From Methanobacteriota archaeon (lineage in GTDB: Archaea; Thermoplasmatota; Thermoplasmata; JAUWGG01), in the NCBI GenBank assembly GCA_030606525.1, contig JAUWGG010000009.1, positions 1 to 13,090 on the forward strand: DNA of 13,090 nt, read 5' to 3'. Positions 8,004 to 13,090 of this stretch are shown piece by piece; position 1 is the stretch's first letter, and each line of letters begins with the position of its first letter. The translations under genes and the position numbers were made by a program. The notes under the pieces are model-generated. The model did not search any database. It had not been told where the DNA came from and worked only from the letters and a program-made list of their open reading frames with translations.

Positions 8004-8049
8004 TCGAATCAATGTAAAATATTTAAGTGATTTTTAGATAAAGATTCGA
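8004..8049. repeat. Spaced inverted repeat TCGAATC / GATTCGA in the divergent promoter region
   Basis: Perfect 7-bp arms at 8004-8010 and 8043-8049 flank AAAATATTTAAG (8016-8027), the best TATA-like candidate for the plus-strand operon. Arms on both sides of a TATA box would suit a dimeric or two-headed regulator, but 7-bp arms can occur by chance. Confidence 0.3.
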
Positions 8050-8080
8050 AACAGCGAACTATTGCTTAGAAAAAGTTAAA

Positions 8081-8098
8081 CTACTCGGGAGAGAGTAG
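8081..8098 (+). promoter_or_regulatory. Perfect short hairpin in the leader of the redox operon
   Basis: CTACTC and GAGTAG are perfect 6-bp arms around the 6-nt loop GGGAGA. It lies 60 nt before the ATG at 8159 and downstream of the TATA-like box at 8016-8027. It may be an operator half-site pair or an mRNA hairpin; there is no T tract, so it is not an obvious terminator. Confidence 0.35.
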
Positions 8099-8158
8099 AC
8101 CATGTAGAGAAATGCAATAATTCAAGAAAAGAATCTATAACCAATAAGGTTGATATAT

Positions 8159-9187
8159 ATGTCTATGGCATTCATCTCCCACATTTACATTCCAAGTGCC
8201 TTCAAGAAGCTAATGGGCGAATATGCAGTTCTAGCTCCTATTAAAAAGAATGAAAATGTTTTCTTAGAAGTGCTGCAGGAAACGAATCTTGACCAGTTGC
8301 ATTTAAACAGCTCACGATTAAATTTTCCATTTAAATCATGGTTTTTTTTACCTAAGGAGAAGATGCTTGAGTATCGCCTTAACAAGAAGGCGATGGATGT
8401 TAAAAGCGCTGTAGAAGAAATGCGTGAAACGATCTTGATCGGATTAAAAGAGTGTGACGTTAAAGCAATTGATCTTCTAGATAAAGTTTTTTTGGACGAT
8501 ATAAAAGATGTTTATTACGAGAACAAGAGGAAGAATACGATCCTTGTTACCGCTGATTGCACCGAAGCATTAGAAACTTGTTTTTGCACTAAGATGGGCT
8601 TGAAACCATATCCTGAGAAGGGTTACGATCTTAACTTGAGTGCGGTTGAAGGAGGATTTCTTATCGAGTGCGGTAGTGAAAAGGGTAAAGAAATACTTGA
8701 ATCGATCAATGAATTTGTTGAAGAACCCACCAAACAGCAGCTGAAAGAGAGGGAAAAGAATAGAAAAAAGGTATATCAAAAACTCAGCAGAAAATATAAG
8801 TTCAAAGATGATCTTAAAACTCTAATTTTATCGAGTACAGAAGAGTTCTGGGAAAAGCTATCTGAAAAATGCGTAGAATGTTTAGGGTGTACCTACATTT
8901 GCCCAACTTGTCATTGTTTCTATGTATCTGAAAATGATTGGCGAAGGATCAGGACATGGGATTCCTGCTTATCTGAAGCCTTCCAGAAGGTAGCGGGTGG
9001 TGCAAACCCAAGAGCAAGGCTCGCTTCAAGATTGAAACAGCGCTTCCATGACAAATTCGTTTTTTTCAAGGAGAAATACGGTGAATATGCTTGCACCGGG
9101 TGTGGCAGATGTATAGAGGTTTGTCCAGGTGGTATAGACATTACGGAAGTCCTTAAAGAATTAGAATCCCAGGAAGGAGGGAAATAA
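8159..9187 (+). CDS. HydB/AsrA-like iron-sulfur subunit (sulfhydrogenase beta family)
   Basis: This is the first gene of the operon. The family (Pyrococcus sulfhydrogenase beta subunit HydB, anaerobic sulfite reductase AsrA) passes electrons between a flavoprotein partner and a catalytic subunit. From the ATG at 8159 it has 342 residues. The central domain has the family Cys set GLKECD (Cys99), ADC (Cys134) and CFC (141, 143). Two ferredoxin-type [4Fe-4S] motifs follow: Cys238-241-244-248 and Cys312-315-318-322. Between them are the family blocks CPTCHCF, TWDSC and AGGANPRAR. AAGGTTGAT at 8147-8155 favours the ATG at 8159; TTG at 8150 and ATG at 8165 are in-frame alternatives. It overlaps the next gene by 1 nt, so the two subunits are probably made together. 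All cluster ligands look intact. Confidence 0.87.
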   Translation: MSMAFISHIYIPSAFKKLMGEYAVLAPIKKNENVFLEVLQETNLDQLHLNSSRLNFPFKSWFFLPKEKMLEYRLNKKAMDVKSAVEEMRETILIGLKECDVKAIDLLDKVFLDDIKDVYYENKRKNTILVTADCTEALETCFCTKMGLKPYPEKGYDLNLSAVEGGFLIECGSEKGKEILESINEFVEEPTKQQLKEREKNRKKVYQKLSRKYKFKDDLKTLILSSTEEFWEKLSEKCVECLGCTYICPTCHCFYVSENDWRRIRTWDSCLSEAFQKVAGGANPRARLASRLKQRFHDKFVFFKEKYGEYACTGCGRCIEVCPGGIDITEVLKELESQEGGK

Positions 9188-9993
9188 TGGAAAATCCATA
9201 TCTCCCAAAAATAGCCAAGATAATCAATGTGAAACAGGAGACCCCGATCGTTAAGACCTTCACCCTTAAACTGGAGGAAGAGTTTCATTTTAAACCCGGA
9301 CAGTTCGTTGAGCTTTCCGTATTTGGAGTAGGAGAAGCACCCTTTGGTCTTTCCTCATCATTATATACAACAGATAAATTTGAAGTGAGTGTTATGAAAG
9401 CTGGTAAGTTAACAGAAGCGCTTCACAGCAAAAAAACAGGCGATTATGTAGGTATAAGAGGACCCTATGGTAATGGTTATCCAGTCGAAAAATGGGTTGG
9501 AAAGAACATCACGATCGTCGGAGGCGGAATAGGTCTATCACCACTGAGATCTCTTATTCTTTATCTAATTAACGAAAAAGAAAAATATAAGAACATCTGG
9601 CTTCTCTATGGAGCTAAAACACCCCATGATCTGGTTTACAAAGAAGAGTTAGCGCAATGGCGCGATAGTTTGAATGTGAATGTTTCTGTAGATGTGAGTG
9701 ATGAAAATTGGGTGGGAAATGTTGGTGTTGTAACGATATTGTTCGATATAGTGAAAATACCTCCTTCAGAGAATATTTCTGTGGTGTGCGGACCACCGAT
9801 CATGATGAAATTCGTTGTTAGAAACCTTACAAAGATAGGTTTCACTTCTGAGAACATATATCTATCGCTTGAGAGAATGATGAAATGCGGAATTGGTAAA
9901 TGCGGGCACTGCAATATTGGAAAATATTATGTATGCCAGGACGGACCAGTATTTACCTATGAACAGGTAAAAGACATCCCAAGTCCATTTTAG
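9187..9993 (+). CDS. HydG/AsrB-like FAD/NAD(P)-binding oxidoreductase with [2Fe-2S] (sulfhydrogenase gamma family)
   Basis: This 268-residue diaphorase subunit should exchange electrons with NAD(P)H and hand them to the iron-sulfur subunit encoded just before it. The N-terminal ferredoxin-reductase-type FAD domain has KPGQFVELSVFGVGEAPFGLSSS (about 36-58) and RGPYGNG (91-97). The NAD(P) Rossmann part has VGGGIGLSPLRSL (111-123) and CGPP (201-204). The C-terminal [2Fe-2S] site uses Cys234, 239, 242 and 250, in the spacing seen in the PyrK/HydG family. NADH versus NADPH preference cannot be told. GGAGGG precedes the ATG, and start and stop codons overlap as TAATG. It matches HydG of archaeal sulfhydrogenases and AsrB, but no HydA/HydD hydrogenase subunits or AsrC lie next to it here. 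Confidence 0.9.
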   Translation: MENPYLPKIAKIINVKQETPIVKTFTLKLEEEFHFKPGQFVELSVFGVGEAPFGLSSSLYTTDKFEVSVMKAGKLTEALHSKKTGDYVGIRGPYGNGYPVEKWVGKNITIVGGGIGLSPLRSLILYLINEKEKYKNIWLLYGAKTPHDLVYKEELAQWRDSLNVNVSVDVSDENWVGNVGVVTILFDIVKIPPSENISVVCGPPIMMKFVVRNLTKIGFTSENIYLSLERMMKCGIGKCGHCNIGKYYVCQDGPVFTYEQVKDIPSPF

Positions 9994-10004
9994 GGGAGAT
10001 TAAG

Positions 10005-11801
10005 TTGAAGATAAAGAGCATATGCAACCACTGTGCGCTGAACTGCGGCTTTTACTTATCGAAAGATAGGGAGATCAAGGGAATCGACTATTGGACGGAT
10101 CACCCTTTCAATGAAGGAGCACTGTGTGATAAAGGGAACTTAGCCTACAGAACGATACATCATGAAAAAAGATTAACATCGCCATTAATTAAAAGGGAGG
10201 GCAAATTTAAAGAGGCGACATGGGAAGAGGTTATAGAAGTTATAGTAAGGAAGCTCAGCGAGATAAAAAGAGAATATGGTGCAAATGCAATCCGCATCCT
10301 GACATCCGGAACATGCACGAACGAAGAACTCTATCTCATAAAAAAATTCGCCTCTCTCTTGGGAACACCAAATGTTTTTTCTGCGCGTCCATCTATGATC
10401 TCTAATCTGAAGGAATCATTTGGATTTAAGGCTGCAACAAATAAATTAACCGATATAAAAAATTCAGATTGCATTTTCATCTTAGGAAATCCTTTTGAAC
10501 AAAATCCAGTTGTATCAAAGTATATTCTAAGAGCAAAATATGAAAACAATGCTAATATAATCGTTGCTGATGCAAGGTACACACCAACTGCATGGTTTGC
10601 AACCAGTTTTTTACAGTACAAAGTGGGTGCTGAGGCAGCGCTTTTATGCGCTCTTATTAAGAGTATAATCGACAGAGACCTTTTCGACCACAATTTTATC
10701 GAGAAAAATACATCAGATTTTAACGCCGTCAAAAAAAGCATAGAAGAGCGAAGTGTTGAAAGGTTATCTAAAATAACAGGTCTAAATCATTCCTCAATTG
10801 AAGGAGCTGCTATGATGATAGCAACTGCCAAGAGACCCGCCATAATTTATACAACTACAATAATGCAGCTTCCAAATCTATCGGATGTCGTGAAATCATT
10901 AGCGAACCTATCATTATTGATCAACATAACGAAAGAGGGAGCAGGGTTTTATCCAATTCAAGGAGAAGCTAACATTCAAGGCATTCATGATCTGGGAATT
11001 GAAGGGAGGCAGACAACGCGATCGACCAAAGAAGCAGTAAAAGCTCTGCTCATTTTTGGAGATACCGTCGCTTCCATTGAAAAGCCAAAAGCAAGTTTTG
11101 TTGTTCTCTCCCAAACATTTCTATCAAAGACCTCCGATATTGCCGACATCGTGCTGCCTTCAGCTTGTTTTGCTGAAAAAGATGGCTCTATTACAAGCAC
11201 GGATAGAATGATTCAAAAGATAGAAAAAGCGGTAGATCCACCAGGGCATGCAAGATCCGAATTTTGGATCATAAAAAGGATCGCAGAAGCGATGGGACAT
11301 GATCTCGATTATGATGATGTTAAAGCAGTTTGGAACGAGATAAGAGCTAATATTCCCGTTTATAGGGATATAACATACAAAAAGATAGAAGAGGAGGTAG
11401 GAGTGCATTGGCCATATAAAAATGATGGAGACCAATTGTACAAAAAGAAGTTTAAAACAAAAGATGGATTAGGAAGATTTCAACATTTTGCTTATCAACC
11501 TAGGATACCGAAAACCGATAAAGCGCATCCTTTCTTGGCGATCACCGAGAGGAGATACTTCAATAGGGAATATGAATTGATATCGAATATGATTGAGAAC
11601 ATTACGGAAAAACCGACATTCTATGCAGATATTAACACGAAAGATGCAGAGAACTCAGGAATAAAAGATGGCGACATCATTAAACTAATATCTGCGAAAG
11701 ATGAAGTAACTGTGCCAGCATTCACAACCGATTTCGTACCCCATGGGATAATATTCGTTCCAAATTACAAGCTCTGCACGGTTTCTATCAGGGAGGTCTA
11801 A
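10005..11801 (+). CDS. FdhA-like molybdopterin-family protein lacking the catalytic Cys/Sec (NuoG-like, probably not a formate dehydrogenase)
   Basis: The 598 residues belong to the formate dehydrogenase alpha / NuoG family. The N-terminal [4Fe-4S] site is intact (Cys7, 10, 14, 41), as is Lys43, which matches the electron-path Lys44 of E. coli FdhF. The protein then follows FdhF block by block, but the catalytic segment reads SARPSMIS where FdhF has CARVUHGPS. Ser130 or a gap replaces Cys/Sec, and His is absent. The WGMG block is YTTT (282-285). PxRGQNNVQG is PIQGEANIQG, so the formate-binding Arg becomes Gln319. A TGR-type cofactor motif reads TER. The GALP/PGYQ region is about 35 residues short. 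I infer a structural, electron-transferring subunit without formate chemistry. The start is TTG with GGGGAG upstream; no in-frame TGA occurs, so no selenocysteine. Confidence 0.85.
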   Translation: MKIKSICNHCALNCGFYLSKDREIKGIDYWTDHPFNEGALCDKGNLAYRTIHHEKRLTSPLIKREGKFKEATWEEVIEVIVRKLSEIKREYGANAIRILTSGTCTNEELYLIKKFASLLGTPNVFSARPSMISNLKESFGFKAATNKLTDIKNSDCIFILGNPFEQNPVVSKYILRAKYENNANIIVADARYTPTAWFATSFLQYKVGAEAALLCALIKSIIDRDLFDHNFIEKNTSDFNAVKKSIEERSVERLSKITGLNHSSIEGAAMMIATAKRPAIIYTTTIMQLPNLSDVVKSLANLSLLINITKEGAGFYPIQGEANIQGIHDLGIEGRQTTRSTKEAVKALLIFGDTVASIEKPKASFVVLSQTFLSKTSDIADIVLPSACFAEKDGSITSTDRMIQKIEKAVDPPGHARSEFWIIKRIAEAMGHDLDYDDVKAVWNEIRANIPVYRDITYKKIEEEVGVHWPYKNDGDQLYKKKFKTKDGLGRFQHFAYQPRIPKTDKAHPFLAITERRYFNREYELISNMIENITEKPTFYADINTKDAENSGIKDGDIIKLISAKDEVTVPAFTTDFVPHGIIFVPNYKLCTVSIREV

Positions 11802-11802
11802 A

Positions 11803-12279
11803 ATGGAACTTTATTTCGATGCTGATCTCTGTATCAACTGCGGGAGCTGCGAGATCGCATGTGCTAGAGAGAACGGCAGAAAAAAAATAAAAATAGAGCT
11901 TTTCGATGCTCAATTTCCAATTTCTTCAAAATGCGTTCACTGTGAGGAATCTCCCTGCATAAAGGTCTGTCCGACAGAAGCGATAGAAAAGAGAAATGGT
12001 GTAGTTTATATAAATGATCTATTATGCATTGGATGCAAATCATGTGTATTGGCATGTCCCTTTGGGGTAATCGATTTCGAAAAGCGACAGCACATATCGT
12101 CCAAGTGTGACCTATGTGCAGGTTGGCTGGAAGAAAACAAAAGACCTCCCTGCGCTGAGACATGCCCTACAGGTGCGATACGTTATTGTGAACGCGCAGA
12201 GATCGAAGAAATTACCAAAAAAGGAAGGAGGAAGCGAGAGATGATCGGTGCCAAGATATATGCATGGAGGCCAGGGTGA
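11803..12279 (+). CDS. HycB-like ferredoxin subunit with four [4Fe-4S] clusters
   Basis: This 158-residue electron-transfer subunit of the HycB/HydN/CooF type links a molybdopterin or other redox subunit to a hydrogenase-like or membrane module. Sixteen Cys form four clusters: 10-13-16-20, 44-47-52-56, 75-78-81-85 and 102-105-117-121. There is one extra Cys at 129. The C-terminal 30 residues are basic. No Tat or Sec signal is present, so it should be cytoplasmic. GGAGGT precedes the ATG, which comes 1 nt after the FdhA-like stop, and the end overlaps the following membrane gene by GTGA. The context of FdhA-like plus HycB-like plus Hyf-like is that of formate hydrogenlyase-type complexes, although here the FdhA partner looks inactive. 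Confidence 0.9.
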   Translation: MELYFDADLCINCGSCEIACARENGRKKIKIELFDAQFPISSKCVHCEESPCIKVCPTEAIEKRNGVVYINDLLCIGCKSCVLACPFGVIDFEKRQHISSKCDLCAGWLEENKRPPCAETCPTGAIRYCERAEIEEITKKGRRKREMIGAKIYAWRPG

Positions 12280-12884
12280 GTACTTTGTATTTCGAGTTAA
12301 GTTTGGTTAATGTGGGATTAGTAATATTTGTTATTCTTTCCTTTTTTGCAGTCGAGCTCATTGATCTCTATAATGCTTCCATATTCGCTATGATTCAAGG
12401 AATAATAATAGCAATTGCGGCGGTCGCGCAAATCGAGATTTTTATATTGAAAATATTTATCAGTGCTGTGATCTTCTTCATGTTCATCTCATTCTTTAAA
12501 AGAACTAAGTGGACAAAGGAAGTGCAAACCATTAAAACTATTCCATCAATGATTATTACATGCTCTGTTTTAGTTACGATGGCTGTTATCCTTTATCTTT
12601 TGACCGATTTTGACATAGGGTTTTTATCGTGCGCTTTAGTGCTTATACTGAGCTTGTATGTTCTTCTCGTTAAAAGAGACATGGTCAAGGTTGTACTTGG
12701 TATTTATTTGGGTATGAACAGTCTTTACATGCTGTCAGTAACCCTCTCACTGCCGTTCTACGCATTCATAGTTATTGATTTAGTTTTATTGTCCACGATA
12801 GCTGTGGCACTTTGGATCGCTTGCTTGTTTTATGAGAAACAAGGTACTTTAGATGGTTGGTCTGCGAGGTCGTTAAGATGGTAA
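12276..12884 (+). CDS. HyfE-like membrane subunit (hydrogenase-4 component E / NuoK-related)
   Basis: Integral membrane subunit of Hyf/Hyc/Mbh-type complexes. From the GTG at 12276 it has 202 residues and about six hydrophobic helices. The C-terminus carries the HyfE tail GTLDGWSARSLRW. I prefer GTG 12276 because GGAGG at 12266-12270 is spaced 5 nt from it and it forms the GTGA stop/start overlap with the previous gene; ATG 12264 is an in-frame alternative. Compared from memory with E. coli HyfE, the membrane Glu of LMENG is Met147 (LGMNS) and the Lys of ITKVLLVP is Ala64 (ISAVIFF). The membrane Asp near the end is kept (Asp168). If the alignment holds, key NuoK/HyfE ionisable residues are missing. 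It overlaps the next gene by 7 nt. Confidence 0.8.
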   Translation: MSTLYFELSLVNVGLVIFVILSFFAVELIDLYNASIFAMIQGIIIAIAAVAQIEIFILKIFISAVIFFMFISFFKRTKWTKEVQTIKTIPSMIITCSVLVTMAVILYLLTDFDIGFLSCALVLILSLYVLLVKRDMVKVVLGIYLGMNSLYMLSVTLSLPFYAFIVIDLVLLSTIAVALWIACLFYEKQGTLDGWSARSLRW

Positions 12885-13090
12885 TAGATTCTATTTATCC
12901 ATTATTATTGATTCTGGTACCGATCGTTTTCGGTTTCATCACACCATTGATAGGAAGGCTCTCTAAAAAAGGAAGAGATTGGCTTTCCGTTATCGGAGGG
13001 CTTATTCCTCTTATCATGATTCTCAATGTGATCCCGACAGTACTTTCTGGCGAGAACCCAGCATTCACCTCATTCGGGATGGAACTGCTC
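12878..13090 (+). CDS. NuoL/M/N-like proton-channel subunit (HyfF/HycC/MrpD type), N-terminus only
   Basis: Only the first 71 residues are in the window, and the frame is open at the edge. They contain a hydrophobic helix (about 5-25), the turn TPLIGRLSKKGRDW, a second helix (about 39-57), and a SGE loop leading to FGMELL. This layout, a PxxxG helix, a basic loop ending in DW and a second helix, is typical of the start of proton-translocating antiporter-like subunits in hydrogenase-4, Mbh, Mrp and complex I. Which paralogue it is cannot be decided from this much. GAGGT at 12866-12870 lies 7 nt before the ATG, and the start overlaps the HyfE-like stop. It shows that the operon continues with a membrane arm. 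Confidence 0.75.
   Translation, partial: MVIDSIYPLLLILVPIVFGFITPLIGRLSKKGRDWLSVIGGLIPLIMILNVIPTVLSGENPAFTSFGMELL

Noticed and set aside
10331..10741. 136-codon minus-strand frame inside the FdhA-like gene
   Set aside because: It lies opposite conserved family blocks and has no motif or ribosome site.
10005..11801. Calling this an active (or selenocysteine) formate dehydrogenase
   Set aside because: The Cys/Sec-His pair and substrate Arg are absent at the aligned positions, and no in-frame TGA exists.
12264..12275. ATG at 12264 as start of the HyfE-like gene
   Set aside because: GGAGG at 12266-12270 lies between it and the GTG at 12276 and fits the GTG as its ribosome site; the GTGA overlap also favours the later start.

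Overview
The window is archaeal chromosomal DNA, AT-rich, with short intergenic gaps, mixed ATG/GTG/TTG starts and purine-rich Shine-Dalgarno sites of the GGTGAT/GGAGG type. The archaeal assignment rests on two genes: gatD-gatE, the archaea-only Glu-tRNA(Gln) amidotransferase, and a two-repeat archaeal TATA-binding protein. By eye the TBP and the acidic zinc-ribbon membrane protein at the left edge resemble Thermoplasmatota or related euryarchaeal proteins. That placement is tentative. I see no tRNA, rRNA, CRISPR array, insertion sequence or phage gene.

Layout. Positions 1-992 hold two minus-strand membrane proteins of unknown function; the first is cut by the window edge. An almost perfect 22-bp repeat carrying a TATA-like box lies upstream of both. 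Positions 1160-4373 hold the overlapping gatD-gatE pair. Positions 4411-4959 (minus) hold tbp, convergent with gatE. Positions 5210-6550 (minus) hold a CoA-disulfide-reductase/NADH-oxidase type flavoprotein with an inverted repeat in its leader. Positions 6881-7954 (minus) hold a regulator built from an internal duplication of a winged-helix unit.

From 8159 to the right edge runs one tight plus-strand operon, divergent from that regulator. Its genes overlap or lie at most 11 nt apart. It encodes: a HydB/AsrA-like iron-sulfur subunit; a HydG/AsrB-like FAD, NAD(P) and [2Fe-2S] diaphorase; an FdhA-like molybdopterin-family protein that has lost the active-site Cys/Sec, the following His and the substrate Arg; a HycB-like protein with four [4Fe-4S] clusters; a HyfE-like membrane protein; and the start of a NuoL/M/N (HyfF/HycC/MrpD)-type proton-channel subunit that leaves the window.

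The most interesting reading is that this operon is not an ordinary formate dehydrogenase or formate hydrogenlyase. The FdhA homologue looks like a NuoG-style electron conduit, with the N-terminal cubane retained and the catalytic residues lost. It sits between a HydG/HydB pyridine-nucleotide module and a HycB/Hyf membrane arm. I infer a complex-I-like, NAD(P)H-linked respiratory or ion-pumping complex assembled from hydrogenase and formate-dehydrogenase parts. Whether a hydrogenase-type catalytic subunit follows cannot be seen here.
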